A stretch of DNA of 64,000 nucleotides from Lentinus brumalis (taxonomy: Eukaryota; Basidiomycota; Agaricomycetes; Polyporales; Polyporaceae), in the NCBI GenBank assembly GCA_001792895.1, contig MARA01000071.1, forward strand, positions 1 to 64,000, given 5' to 3'. Made by a program: the position numbers and the translations under genes. Of this stretch, positions 25,215-37,255 are shown one piece after another (within the stretch, counting starts at the first letter, position 1; each line of letters begins with the position of its first letter). The notes under the pieces are model-generated. The model was not told the origin of the DNA. It ran no database searches and worked only from the letters and a program-made list of their open reading frames with translations.

Positions 25215-25513
25215 CTGTGAGGATGTCAGTCAAATAATGACGCGTCTTGACGCGTCTGACATACCTCTGTGAACGCAACGAGGTGGAGGGAGGAAGTGAA
25301 GTGGTTTTTGCGGAGACGCCTGCACGGACATGCCTTTTATAGGTATGCTGAAAGCGGGTTCGCAACTGCTTGGCTACGCCATGCCCGTTCCCAGGCGCGA
25401 GCGAATCACTTGCGGTCGTCTGGCAATGGCGAGTCTGGCGGTGGAAGGCTATAAGCCCAGTTCTCGAGGACACGGGTTGTCAATCCCTCACCCACTTCTC
25501 CCTCCACCGCACC

Positions 25514-27004
25514 ATGACTTCTGACTGCACCTCCAAGCCCGGGCACTCGGTGCCCACCGAGTCCCCGAGCTTGACTGTTGGCGAGTGGATCGTCAAGCTG
25601 CTCGAGCTAGGCAAAGTTTGGGAGAGTGAGTATGCATTGTTGATGGTATCCGCCCACCAACTCACTTTGTCCCAGCGTTCCACCCTGGTGTGCCTATGCG
25701 AGAGGCCTGCGAGGACTGCATGCACTGGATGTTGGCCGGTGAGCATCTGCGCGTACGTGGGGTAGAACGATGAACTTACCCTTTGCCTAGGGCGCAAGCA
25801 CGTCCACATGCAGGTTGCTGAGGACTCCGACGGCGCTGGTTCTGGAGAGCGCCAGCTGTGGGAAAACGTGTCACCCAACTCAACCTTCCTTGCCGACCAT
25901 CTCCCCGCTGTCCTCCCTGTCCCCTCCTCCTCCACATCCTCGACTCCCGTCGCGCATGCCGTTGCTTGCCGGGTCCCGGGGGCGGGCACTGCGAGCTCGC
26001 ATGTCGTGCGCACCAACCCGCATGAGGCGCCCGCTATGCGCCATGCACCTCTCGACGCACAGGATGCGCCAGCAGCGACCCAGTCCGTCGTCGACTTCCT
26101 CAATGACGACGACTTCAGCATCGACGACGACTTTAGCATTGACGGCGACGCGGTCCCCGACATGACACCCAACGGCACCGCTGCTCTCTATGCCGCCCCC
26201 GTGGCTACTGAGGAGGCCCCCGCCGCCGTCGCCGTCCAGCCTGCTCCCGTCCCCGTCCCCATCCAGCCTGCTCCCGTCGTCGTCCAGCCTGCTCCCGTCG
26301 TCGTCCAGCCTGCTCCCGTCCCCGTCGCTGTCCAGCCTGCTCCCGTCGCTGTCGCCGTCCAGCCTGCTCCCGTCGTCGTCCAGCCTGCTCCCGTCCCCGT
26401 CGCTGTCCAGCCTGCTCCCGTCGCTGTCGCCGTCCAGCCTGCTCCCGTCGCCGTCCAGCCTGCTCCCGTCGCCGTCCCCATCCAGCCTGCTCCCGTCGTC
26501 GTCCAGCCTGCTCCCGTCCCTGTCGTCGTCCAGCCTGCTCCCGTCGCTGTCGCCGTCCAGCCTGCTCCCGTCCCCGTCCCCGTCCAGCCTGCTCCCGTCC
26601 CCGTCGCTGTCCAACCTCCTCCTGTCGCGGTCGCCGCTCAGCCCCCTGTTGTCGGGCCCCTGCCTCCCGCAGCCATCGCGGCTCAGGCTGCTGTCGGAGG
26701 TGCTGCCGTGCCACCTGCCATCGTTGCTCCGCCCACGTACACTCCGGTCTTTGCCCCCCCAGTGATTCCCCGTTGTGGTATGTAGTAACGTGCGGTAGTA
26801 CTGTTGGTGTATTCGACGACAGGTATGCATCGCACTTCTTTGTACGCGCAACATCGCTAACATGTCCCCAGCGCCGGCATGGTCCACTCGGTCTCCCGCA
26901 TCAGTGGTGGCGCAGGGCGTGGCGGTTTTGCGAGTCGCGACGCGGCTATCACTGCCTTCCATAAGGCTGAGATGTCTGGAATTGTGAGGCAGGTACGCAA
27001 CTGA
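25514..27004 (+). CDS. Pro-rich repeat protein with C-terminal RNase H1-N/viroplasmin-like domain, one frame break
   Basis: Exons 25514-25625, 25676-25738, 25791-26822 and 26872-27004. The N-terminal part begins MTSDCTSKPGHSVPTESPSL and includes EWIVKLLELGK and a Cys-containing MREACEDCMHWML. The middle is a long run of VQPAPV-type repeats. The end reads WYVVTCGSTVGVFDD, then SGGAGRGGFASRDAAITAF; this pattern (WYVV-G--VGVF ... SG--GKGF-S---A--AF) is that of the small RNase H1 N-terminal domain also known as viroplasmin/Cauli_VI, which binds RNA:DNA hybrids or dsRNA. The domain is one frame away from the repeat region; one more C in the C7 run at 26754-26760 would join them. So this is either a miscall, a real frameshift, or an unseen small intron. 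The domain call is mine, from motif pattern. Confidence 0.65.
26226..26640 (+). repeat. Coding minisatellite, VQPAPV units
   Basis: About seventeen imperfect copies of GTCCAGCCTGCTCCCGTC separated by 6-12 nt of Val/Ala/Pro codons, giving alternating spacings. All spacer lengths are multiples of three, so length changes keep the frame. Confidence 0.9.
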
Positions 27005-27514
27005 CTGGACATTTCTTGTGCCTCTTTCTTGTCGTCTGCTCTGTGCCCTTCTCATACGCAGTGTCTCCTCTCGTGTCCTCGCTTGTCTCCGTTCTGGCTA
27101 TTTGTTGCTGTGATTTGTATCTATCGCTTGCAGGAGGCTTGTTCCTCGCTAGATTGCGCCCCTTTGGCTCCGCGTTCTTGTGCTCGTTGCGTTCATATCT
27201 CGCATTAAACTCACATATCGCTCTGTGCTCGCACCCGTCCTTATATCACAAAACCCCACACATTGCTCATACTGTCCTCCACTCACCCCACACATAGAAA
27301 ACCCCACGCAGTGTTTCGTAACTCGTCATGTGTCGTCGGTCCTACTTGGTCCGCTATGAGGTCAAAGTCGTTGTAGCACATACTATCTCCCACGCTCCCT
27401 TCCCCGCACGCTCCTTAATACAACCTGTTGGCCTGTGTGGCCCTATAAAACCAAACCCAGACTGCGACGCTCATCGTACAGCCCACCCGCACATAGGTAC
27501 CCTAGACGCCTGAT
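27005..27514. other. Intergenic, promoter region of the next gene
   Basis: No gene seen. CCCTATAAAACC at about 27,441-27,452 is a good TATA box 70 bp before the ATG at 27,515; the stretch upstream is CT-rich with CACACATTGCTC/CACCCCACACAT repeats. Confidence 0.5.
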
Positions 27515-28324
27515 ATGGGGCGTCAGGCGAAGTACTACACCGCCGAGGAGAGACGCTTGGCGAAGCTCGAACAGGCTCGACTGTACCGCTCGTCCTCGAG
27601 GTATGTCTCGCTGAACGGCCCCTTGGTACATACTACACTGCAGGTCGTGAATTGACCTCAGCTTATGCACAGAGGCAAAGCCACAAAATCGGCTGCAAAC
27701 CGTCGGCGATACGAGCGAAAGGCGCAAGCTCTCGCTATGACACTCACGTCGGGGGTTCGTCTCCCTGCCCTCTCGCTCACCGTACCTGGTGTACTCCTCG
27801 AACGCGGAACCACGGTACTACGGCCGTCATTGTCCGTCTATCTATCCCCTATCCAGCCAACCACACCTCCTTTGATGGGTCTATGGACGCCGCCATATTG
27901 TTATGTGCCTGTACCCGTGCGCGACCTCGCTGCCCTGCCCACTGGCGACAACCTGTGGAATTCCTTGGCCGCTTGCCTCGGGACCTATCAAGACACCGAG
28001 ATCACGAACGCGGCTCACGCACGCTACGACCGTTGGGTGTTAGTGACCGAGGAGATGATCGCCGTGGAGCTTCGCGAGGAGCTTGGGGCGAGGATCACAT
28101 CTTGGCGTACGCTATGGCTCTCAGAGCAGCGGGCACGCAGCCCCAATAAGGCCAAGCAAGTCGCTTTGGACTGGGGGGCCACGATAGTATGCATGCTGGT
28201 TGCTGAGTGGGAGTGTCGCATGCGCGAAGGGGTGAAGGGCTATGAAGCTGCACGCATGCGTGGTCGTCTTCCTTGGCAAGCGATGGGCAAGGCGTGGAGG
28301 CGTTTATTCCATGCAGAGATGTAA
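27515..28324 (+). CDS. Unknown protein, two exons, 245 residues
   Basis: Exons 27515-27600 and 27673-28324 (intron 72 nt, phase 2). It starts MGRQAKYYTAEERRLAKLEQ, a charged helix, then NRRRYERKAQALAMTL, basic. The centre is Pro/Leu-rich (around VPGVLLERG and IQPTTPPLMG), followed by a helical C-terminal half with WSLAACLGTYQ-like and RYDRWVLVTEEMIAVELREE segments. It ends ARMRGRLPWQAMGKAWRRLF. No catalytic motif is visible. The short basic N-terminal exon and position beside transposon-linked families suggest a lineage-specific family. The start is well placed behind a TATA box; function is not known. Confidence 0.7.
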
Positions 28325-28996
28325 CTATGCGCATAGATATGAAACAATGTTGTGTATGTTGTCGTACACCCCACGATGGCGGCAATCATCGGTCTACCAC
28401 ACACTTTCATAGGGAAGGCATCAGTCCGCGATGCACCAGGATTGCCGTGCTAGCGTGATCATATGATGTCTACGATGTGGTCCATACAACGCATGAGAGT
28501 GTCCGCTATGTTGTGTGAGGATACACACGGAACACCCCAAATTCAGTCCTGAAACGGAGCAGGTCCATAGGATCTTGTAGGCCCTGACGGCACTTTCGTC
28601 TATGGCCACCCTCACCATCGCCCGACTGTGGGGCTAACGCACGCATACAAGCCTCAACACCGTGCAAAGTAGTTCCCATGTTTGTCATGCCCATGATGCG
28701 CCTGCGGCGGGGTATATGTGTATTCTGAGTTCGCTGAACATTGTCAGGCGCACCTCAATACGCACGGAGTTTGGCTCGGGCCCTCGGGCAGGCCCAACGC
28801 CAACTGAGCGCGCGTTTCCTGTTCCGGCACGTTCGTCTCCAACCACGATGAAGAGCTCTCATGTCACCGCCGCCTTCTTGTCCACCGACTTTCTGACCTC
28901 CCCGTGGCACGGCTTGGGCATGATGGCTGTCGAGATTTACGCTACATATACCTCACGTTCCCGACACTCTGATCCCCCATCTCGACTTCCGTTCTC
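28325..28996. other. Intergenic
   Basis: No reliable gene. The 3' untranslated region of the preceding gene and the promoter of the next probably share it. Open frames here lack splice partners and start contexts. Confidence 0.4.
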
Positions 28997-30265
28997 ATGG
29001 CCGCCCTCCCTGCCGCTGCACCCGCCAAACGCGACACCGAGTGGCAACGCGAGCTGCGCGACTCGCGTCTCATCAAGTCGTTCAGCATGGTCCACGGACG
29101 CGTTCGTCTCGAGACAGTTCACTAGTGAGTCGCACTTCATCCTTCCGTTCCCTTCCACCTTTGACCTGCTGCTCAGCCCATGCAGCGACTCGGGCGTCGT
29201 GGTGCCCCTGTCAGACATCGTTCACTACTGTAGTACTCACGACTTCTTGGAGGGTATATACTGTTTCTGCGAAGGCGTGTACGGCATTCGACGAGCTGTC
29301 AAGATCGCGGTCCCTACGGGTGGCGCCCACCTGGGCGAGCCTTCGCTCAGGTGCTATGGAGGATGTTCGTACTTCGGTGAGCGACCACACAGATGAGGTA
29401 AAGACGCTGTGCTGACGGCGTGTAGTCAGCCTCCAGGAGCTTTTCAAACACGGCGTCATCCTCAAGCATATGGCTGTGTACCCGGAGCTTCACCAGCTGC
29501 GCAAACGTAAGTGATATAACTCTCATGGATTCTTGTGTTTTGGAACTCATTCCGTCGCAGGTAAGAGCATTCGCGACATCTTCGGCTCTCAGATCACTCC
29601 ACGTCGCCCGACCGGTCTCGCGGCACTCTCAACACCTCGCTCAGCATCAGCCACACCTCGCGCTGCGCCCAGCATCTCTCGCGGCGCCGATGCCTCATCG
29701 AGGCCCCGCAGCACCTCATTCCTCGCTCCCGCTTGCGACGATTCGCTCTCGGACTCCGATTCCACCGCATCCACTGAGACCACGGCGTACTCCTCTCCCA
29801 TGCAAGCATCCTCGGCGGCGTCGTCTCCGCTCAAGCGCAAGCAGACTTGTAAGTGGTATGTGCACGAAGTGTGATATGTTAGACTGACCAGCCCGAGCCT
29901 AGTCGGCGACAATGAGCTAAAGATGAGCTCGGGGACAGGTTGGTTCTCCATCTGTCCATGCACTCCGAGCTGATAACATTTGCGCAGGCTCTCACCACGC
30001 ATCGCACGCAAAGCGTCGTCGAACCATTCTGGCCCCGCCCAACGCTCCGTCCGGCGTTCGACCTCTGCCACCCCAGCGCCGTCGCAAAAGTGCTGTCGGT
30101 TGCGAGACCGCGATCGTGATCTCAGACAGTGAATGCCCCGTGGTGATCCCACCGGAGCTGGACGCTATCTTGGCGGAGGGATCCTCACGCAACGGGATGG
30201 GTAAGGCCCCCACCCACGTCTCATACATCTCCGACTCTGATCAGGAGCGACCACCCGCCCAGTAG
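28997..30265 (+). CDS. Unknown six-exon protein, 333 residues
   Basis: Exons 28997-29124, 29186-29376, 29426-29506, 29561-29848, 29903-29938 and 29988-30265; introns are 49-61 nt and all phases agree. The N-terminal third looks globular: RLIKSFSMVHGRVRLETVHY, SDIVHYCSTHDFLEGIYCFCEGVYGIRR, VAPTGGAHLGE-like and SLQELFKHGVILKHMAVYPEL, with several Cys and His. The rest is low complexity: Ser/Ala-rich (TPRSASATPRAAPSISRG), then Arg/Lys-rich HAKRRRTIL and QRRRKSAV, and acidic-Ser ISDSE. It lies 1.2 kb upstream of the KDZ transposase in the same direction and could be a co-mobilised passenger, but nothing proves a link. Not recognised beyond likely restriction to Agaricomycetes. Confidence 0.72.
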
Positions 30266-31393
30266 GCGTCCGACTCTCCTGGCTTCATCAGTAGTCCGTG
30301 CTCCTTGTTCCGTACGCATGAGAAGTGTATTATGTCATAGGTCATATGAAGATCATCTCTTGGAAGACATGTCGGAGACTGTCCCGCAGATCTCGCACGG
30401 TTCATTTTGATGCACAGCCGACGAGCCCAACACATCCAAACATCGCCAGCAGCGGTCGTCCTCGTCTCGAACCTGCTCTTCTGAGCTCACTCTCCACTCC
30501 CTAATCGTTCATTGTCTGAGCTTTTACCCGTTGTGGAGATCTGCGACGGCGCCGCAATGAAGCCGCATGGAGGCCGGGAGTTTTCACGGTGAGTAAGTTC
30601 TTGCTGTGGACGAATGCCGCCACCCTCATGCACTGACGTGGCGCTCCAGACGTCATGTATCCGTCCGCCAGCTCCCCCGTGATACGTCGCGGCGAGCAGA
30701 TCCCGCTAAGCAACACGTTCATAGTGGACGGTTTGCTTTTTGTGTCAAGATTGGCAAGCTCGTGGTAAGGATGGTACTGCAACGGCTGGCACCAACCGCT
30801 CACGCGTCGGTGTAGAATCTCAGAATTCCGCCGTCGTGGCTTCATGAAACGTAGCGAGGATCACACCGTGGGTCTGCGCCATCCCTATGGTGGCTCGACT
30901 TACTGGCTGGGGCGACAGTGAGCAGCATGGCCTGACATGAGCTGCAGATCTCACCAGGTAGGGGTATATTGTCCCATACTTCCTTCCTCGCGTCGCCCAT
31001 TCTGACCATGATTCACCCTTTGCTCCCTCAGGTGCCGTTCCTCGGGCATCTCGGCCGTTTTAGATCAGCCATTCACGCCATATTGATGCCTGAATAATAC
31101 TCTGCACGCCACTAATGACACCCGGGGACCTCGTCGCGGTAGTTACTCATTGTTCTAGATTGCCTAGGCCTCTAGCCGTGGAGCCCGAAGCCAGCGAAGT
31201 TCTTCAGCCGTCACCAGAACTCCTTCCAATCCTTGCTCGAGAGGGCACCCGGCTGTGTCGACGTGTGTCCTACGATTGTGGAGGTCAGTGCTCCGCAATC
31301 CGGGACCCGGGTCGCGTTTCCGTGGGCCTGTCTCTGAAGTATGCGCGCATCTCTGAGTGGTGGCGACCGCGCTCACCGTGAGACTCAGATCCC
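30266..31393. other. Intergenic, upstream of the KDZ gene
   Basis: 1.1 kb without a gene that can be supported. If the KDZ unit is a complete transposon, its 5' terminal inverted repeat should lie here; I did not find a convincing pair by eye. Confidence 0.4.
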
Positions 31394-31435
31394 ATGTCGC
31401 CCCGCTGGTTCCACGCCGTTCGTCGCATCCTCACC

Positions 31436-34400
31436 ATGAAGCGTCCACGCCGTCGAAAGCAGGCTCTCTACGCAGACTCCGACGAAGAGGGTGCTCCGTC
31501 GACCCCTGGCGAGAGGTTTACCCACACCGACTGGTCTCACCGCGACAACCGCACCAGCGTTCACACCACCTATCACGAGCTGCCCCCTCTCCGAACAAAC
31601 GCCCGCGAGCTGCATCCCTACCTTCGTCCACCACCGTCCCATCCTTGGTCTCTCTCGACTGTTTCAGCTCAGTGTACGACGCCAACGCCGATGTCATCGA
31701 GGAGCTTGATTACCTGTACCAGCAATTCGAGCTGTGCGAGCAGCAGACCGACATCCCCACTACACGCGAGCGCACCGCCGGAGTGAGTACTTCCCGGCTC
31801 CGTATCTGCGCTCAAACTCACCACGACCCCTCAGGATCGACCCCTTCTTCAGTGGATACCCGAGGCTGATGCCTACCTTGCCGAGCTCCTTCGCCTTGAA
31901 GGACGGGGCAAGTACTCGCCGGGGAGATGCCAGTGTGGTTCTGAGGGCGTATATCGATGTGACGATTGTCGTGATGTTCGACTGCACTGCAGCGAGTGTC
32001 TCCTCGCTGTTCATGTTGCTCATCCTGTGCATCGCATTCAGGTATGTGCACGTCGATCCCACCTCAAGGGCCCGCAGGTACTTACGAAGTTGTACAGCGA
32101 TGGGACACAGATTATTTCTCGCGCGTGTCCCTCAAGTCTCTGGGTCTACGCGTTCAGCTGGGACACGAGCCTGACGAGACTTGCCTCAACCCCGTGCCCT
32201 GCTGGGGCGGGGACTTTGTCCTCCTCGACCTCGTCGGTATCCACGAACTTGCCCTCGACTACTGCGGGTGTGAGAGCGCCCTTCCCCACCACCTGCAACT
32301 CCTTCGCGCTCGTTGGTTCCCCGCAACATCCATTAACCCGAAAACCGCAGCGACGTTTGGTCTGCTGGAGATGTTCCATACACTCTCCGGCCAGTCGAAG
32401 GTCTCTGCGTTTGAATACTACGCCACGCTCGCCCGTCGGACCGACAACACGGGTACATTGGCCCCCAAGGTGAGCATGTCGTGTCATGTGTCATGCAGCC
32501 AGCTGCTTACCCTCTGACTGCCACCAGGACCGCTACCACGCCTTCTTGATCATGATCCGTGAGTGGCGTCATCTCAAGATGATGAAGCGTGCCGGTCGCG
32601 GGAACGACGTCGGCGGCATCGATGCGACCCAGCTTGGGGAATGCGCAGTCCACTGTCCGGCATGTCCACAGCCCGGCAAGAACATCCCGCTTGCGCCGTG
32701 GCCCGATGAAGACACCGGCACCAGCCAGGCCGACTATGCGCGACCTACGCCTCCGACGGAGGCCATGGCGGTCTCCGACGATGGAACCCCATTCCCAGAG
32801 TGTTCCCTGGAGCCCGCGTCGGAGCGTGGCAAGCCTCGCAGGTATGTCTTCATGGTCCTTCGATCTCAACCATGTTCTGACCATGTGTGAACAGCTGGTT
32901 GCGTCGACTCTTTCTTGCGATTGATGCCAACTTCCGTCTCAAACGGAAGAAGGTCTCGTCAGACGAGGCTGACCCCGGCTTGAATCATGGTTACGCGTAC
33001 ATGGTCTCCGAGCAGGTCTACAAGGCTCATCTCGCCGTGTTCGACAAGGAACTTGTTGCTACTTCGTCAGATCACTGTAACAATCATGACGCCGTCAAGC
33101 TCGCTACGCTCAAGAACTCGGCAGGTCTAGCGGCCACCGGAGTAGTGAGCGTCGATTGTGCTCGCCATGGTATGAAGCGTCCGTGCTCCACAGGCGACCT
33201 CCAGAAGGGAGAGCGGTACGTACTCCTTCCTGATTGTATATCATGTCTTTCGCTCATGCGCCGTGACAGACACGTCAACGTAGACTTCGTGTTCCAGTCC
33301 TCCTTGCAGCAGAACGCTTCTGACGAAGTGATGGCATCGTACGACGTCGCTTGCATCTACGACAAAAACATCGACTTCCGCTTTGACAAGTACGACTGGG
33401 ACATTTCTGACCACAACATCGAGTGGGCCATCCCTAAGTTCCATATCAACGCCCACCGGGAGCACTGCCGCGCCAATTACAACCTCCACTTCATCCCCTT
33501 CGCGTGCCGTTACGACGGTGAGAGCATCGAACGCCTGTGGTCCGAGTTCAATGCCGCTGCCACCAGCACGAAGGAGATGGGGCCGGGCTCCCGTCGCGAC
33601 ACCTTGGACGACATCTTCGCTCACCACAACTGGGGCAAGGTGATTATGCTGCGTACGTCGTCTTACACTCTCCTCGTGCCACGCTGACATCCTCTCGCAG
33701 CTGGTTATCTCTTGAACAAGATCAAGAAGGGAGTTCCGGAGTGCAACGCCCAAGTCTGCGCGTTCCGCGACTACACCGAGTCCTTGCCCGCAGACGTTGT
33801 AGCGGAATGGCGTACCTCTATCGAATCGTGGGAAGCCGACCGTTCGCAGCCCAACCCCTTCTTTATCAAACGCCCCGGTATGTACTTCAAGTCAACGAGA
33901 TGCTGTGGCTATACTTACGTGACTTGTTCGCAGCGATCACTCAAGCGGCTATTAAGCGCCAATTCACGGAGGAGGACGCCGACGCTCTCAAGGCTGGTAC
34001 GGCCATTGTTCTCCATGACAAGTTCTCTGCTAGCGGCATGATCATCGCGGGATTGAGCTTGAGGAGCTGCAGTAAGTGTCTATCTCGTACACTTCCGTTG
34101 CCGTCCTCACAGGGTTGCAGGCGCCGTGTGAAGTCTGAGGTGCACGCACTGGCCGTCCATGCCACGGATATACAGCGCGCAAAGCTGCAAGAGAGGCAGA
34201 ACGTGCTGCGGCGGCGCGTCGATGCCTGGACCGAAATCCAACAGCTCTACATGCCGGGTGTTTCCACGCATCGTCTTCGTCTTCTCTCCCAGGTCGCTGA
34301 TTGCTACTTGCCCTACAACATCCCCTCCTCCTTCCCTCCACCGCTGCATCCATGATCCCATGCGCGCCGTCCCTCCTCTTCCAAGAGTGGCGGCTTCGCT

Positions 34401-35186
34401 GCGCGCAAGCCTTCGACTCTCTCAGCGACCTTCGAGGACATATCGAGATGCGCACGCACCTCTACAAATTCAAGAACCGCTTTGCTCGCGGGCAGCGCGC
34501 AAACACTCGGGCCCAGACTATCATCAAGCAAGTTGACGCGAAGGTCGACGCCGACGCAGAGCGCTACCGCGCGGCCTACGCTGCCGTCGAGTCGCTTCGC
34601 CCACGGGTTGGTTCGTTGGAGTGGCAGGACCATCTGCGGCCTCTGCGACAGGCTGACATCCGGCATGTTACTGAAGGGGAGGAGGGCGAGTCTGAAGGTC
34701 GGCGATCGATCTCGTGGATCTGGCGAGCTACCGCGGCGCCGCTGGCTTCTGGAGACGCACTTGGCGGCGTGGACAAGAGTCTCCAAGAGTGTACGTCCGC
34801 TTTCACTCTTGATATCGAACGCTCAGCTGACCTGTGTCGCAGCACTACGAGTAGAATGGTGTAAAGCTCGAGCCCGGGCCCATCGTTGGACCGAAGAAGT
34901 CGAACTCCTGCAAGAGGAGATGCGTCGTACCATCGCCTACCATGAATGGGCGGCCGAATGGTGGTTTGGGCGCATTGATCAGGTGCATCTCGATCGTCCG
35001 GAGTACCGTGAGGGTGCGAACGCGTATGTGCGACGTCAAGCTGCCTTGCGGAAGTCATTACGGGACTTCTGTGCGAAGACCTGGCGAGACGTCGGAACGT
35101 GGGTGTGCTTAGGTGACCCGACAGTCGACGAGCTGGAGATCGATACTGACTCTGTTGCCTTGTCCGTGTTTGAGCCTGACGAATGA
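31436..35186 (+). CDS. KDZ (Kyakuja-Dileera-Zisupton) transposase with CxC2-type cysteine cluster
   Basis: Eleven exons: 31436-31625, 31673-31782, 31835-32041, 32098-32469, 32528-32841, 32895-33215, 33270-33652, 33701-33877, 33934-34071, 34121-34790 and 34843-35186. Hallmarks in order: LLQWIPEADAYLAELLRLEGRG; the cysteine cluster CQCG...YRCDDC...CSEC...H...HRIQ; GLRVQLGHEP; WFPATSINPKTAATFGLLE; MKRAGRGND; CPACPQPGKN. The RNase H-fold acidic residues are visible as the D of AIDANFRLKR, the D of ASYDVACIY and the E of ESIERLW. The C-terminus (VEWCKARARAHRWTEEVELL) is the usual coiled tail. The first intron has a weak donor (GTCCAC). Within exon 10 the frame breaks at CCCC 34322-34325; one more C would read on into PSTAASM. 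So this is nearly full length but possibly inactive. It would cut and paste DNA in the nucleus. Confidence 0.88.
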
Positions 35187-35580
35187 ATACTTACTCCTTG
35201 GACTTCGTTGTGGATGCCTCTCTACTTCCCTGTGTACTCGTACATGCTCTGCCCCCGTATGTGTACTCCGAGCCTCACCCCTGTTAGTCGTATTCGGAAA
35301 CCCGCTTGCATTGTAATGTGACACGTCCTGTGGGCCCATTCACGAGAAAATGTGCGAAGTCCAATGATCACATGATCGCGCTGCCTCAAGCGCTTTGGAG
35401 TTCAGCACTTAAGGTCCAGCATGCCGCCTCTGTTGCCCTGCCCCCCCCTGCGGCGTCCCCTACCTGACTCGCGCGTCTGAAAGGCGACTCTATCTGTTCA
35501 ATGAGGGTATCCCCTGCCAGCCCATGCAGTCAACTCGACATCTCGACACGCTCGAAGCGGCGCACTCCAATCACGACGCG

Positions 35581-35628
35581 CTTTCATCACGACGCGCTTT
35601 CATCACGACGCGCTTTCATCACGACGCG
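35581..35628. repeat. 16-bp direct repeat, three copies
   Basis: Unit CTTTCATCACGACGCG repeated three times in tandem, with a partial unit (CAATCACGACGCG) just before. Confidence 0.9.
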
Positions 35629-36587
35629 GCCGCCATGTATACCAGCACACCAGGCACGACGTGACGCACCCCTCCGAACCAATATCACGCATTCTATGCG
35701 ACAGACAGGGCAAAGAATGCATTGTGCAAGTGCGAAGTGGAGGTATGTACAATTCGCTTGTATGTGGACCTGGTCGCTTCGTCTGCTTCGACAAAGGCGC
35801 CCCTGCATGTACTCGTTGTCGACGCTCGGTACCTGTTCCCTTAGCGGCACTCTGTTGCGGTTGCGCACCCTGCGTCGCGTCGAGTTCCTGGCATATGTAT
35901 TGCGCGCCAAGAACGCTGGGTTTGTTCAAGCTCGCTCGCCTGCACTACCTGGCTCGCGGCGCGCTCCCTGGGCAACTCTTGGGACATGGTGCTGAATAGC
36001 ACGCTCTTCCCCATGTCGCGCAGTACGGTGTACCACGCGCTGTCGTACTCCCGTTCTCGTTTGGTGAGTGCCGTGCACCTGTCCCGCACTATGGCCTAGG
36101 TTCTGCCGTGTCATAGGCCGCTCTCCCAAGCGTCGTCGCTCCAGTAAGGGTCCCGCGGTTGCGGTCCTGCTGTCTTGTACCCCACTCTCCCTGGTGTTGT
36201 AAACCTGCTCTTGCTCTGCGGATGCCCAGCGTATCGCGCCCGCGGCTCTGCGTAGTTCTCTATGGCTTCCTGCTCCCGGTCTGTAAACACGTACCGGGCG
36301 AGCGCGTTGCGCCTGGGGCGCTGCTGATGGGTATGCCGCTCTCGCTGATGTAGCGCTCCAGCTCCTGCTCTGCGGACGGTGTTCCCGGTTGCGTGCGTTT
36401 CGCACGCGGCCCTGCGATCCGTATACGTCGCTCGCTGGCGGCCCCATTCTCGCGTGTCGCGCCTGCGGCCCTGCCATCCGTATAGGAGTCTCGCTGGCGT
36501 CGCACTCCTGGTTCCACTCAGTCGGCACTATTCCGCGTAGTATTGCTCCTGCTGCACCTCGCCAGGCGTACAGAAGATGGTCCCGGG

Positions 36588-36823
36588 CTGCTCGCGCTGC
36601 CCACTGACCGAGCATTAGATTACGTTGCGAGCTGACATCCGCTCGCGCCATGGGGCGTGAGGTACGCGCGTCGCGGTGTCCCCGGCCTGACCTCTTTGGA
36701 AATACCTGCTCGCGCTGCCCACCGACCGAGCATTAGATTACGTTGCGAGCTGACATCCGCTCGCGCGATGGGGCGCGAGGTACGCGCGTCGCGGTGTCCC
36801 CGGCCTGACCTGTTTGGAAATAC
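36588..36823. repeat. 118-bp tandem duplication
   Basis: Two adjacent copies (36588-36705 and 36706-36823), nearly identical with about six differences, sharing CCGAGCATTAGATTACG and GGTACGCGCGTCGCGGTGTC. Non-coding. Confidence 0.85.
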
Positions 36824-37255
36824 TGAAACTCTCGGTAGGTCCCGCGTGCCCAGGCAAGCTCACGCTATTGATGTTGCTTTCTCTGGCGGAGTGTGAACAT
36901 GCCTGCTGTAAGGGGACGATCACTGCTTCCCGCTCGAACAGGCAGCGGGGCGGGATTTGTCATGTGTCGGCGTGTGCAGGCGACGCACGCTCGAACAGTG
37001 CATAGCGGCTACGTGGGCAGTACAGTGATGGACGAGGAGAGATCTCCAGTTAGAGACTGAGGATGTATCACCGCATCTCTGATCAGAGCTCATGATGGAT
37101 CACACCTGGGTTCTAATTAGAGATGGGGATATATCCGTATGCCAGCATCTTGTGAGCTAGCCCAGTGAAGGACGACGACGAGGATGTCAAGGTTCCTTCC
37201 AGCTCCGACGTGCAGGACACTATGCGCCCAAAAGATCGTGATTGGGCTGACCTTG

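Larger units (their letters stand above)
35187..37129. other. Gene-poor region with degenerate repeats
   Basis: No gene can be supported. A 241-codon frame on the minus strand (35,926-36,651) has a skewed Arg/Ala composition and no recognisable domain, and may be the decayed remains of a repetitive coding element (several TGCGGCCCTGC, GTGTCGCGCCTG and GCTCCTGCTCTGCGG repeats). Two direct repeats are listed separately. Confidence 0.4.

Noticed and set aside
26188..27055. Long frames on the minus strand opposite the VQPAPV array (Gly/Asp/Arg-rich repeats)
   Set aside because: Mirror images of the coding minisatellite; the plus frame has the intron structure and the folded domain.
28325..28996. 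Extra 5' exons for the gene starting at 28997
   Set aside because: Frames from 28,662 onward lack a consistent donor into the 28,997 exon and the ATG there already has a good context.
35926..36651. 241-codon minus-strand frame as a gene
   Set aside because: Composition follows the local GC-rich repeats, no domain or splice structure, and the 118-bp duplication runs through its start region.
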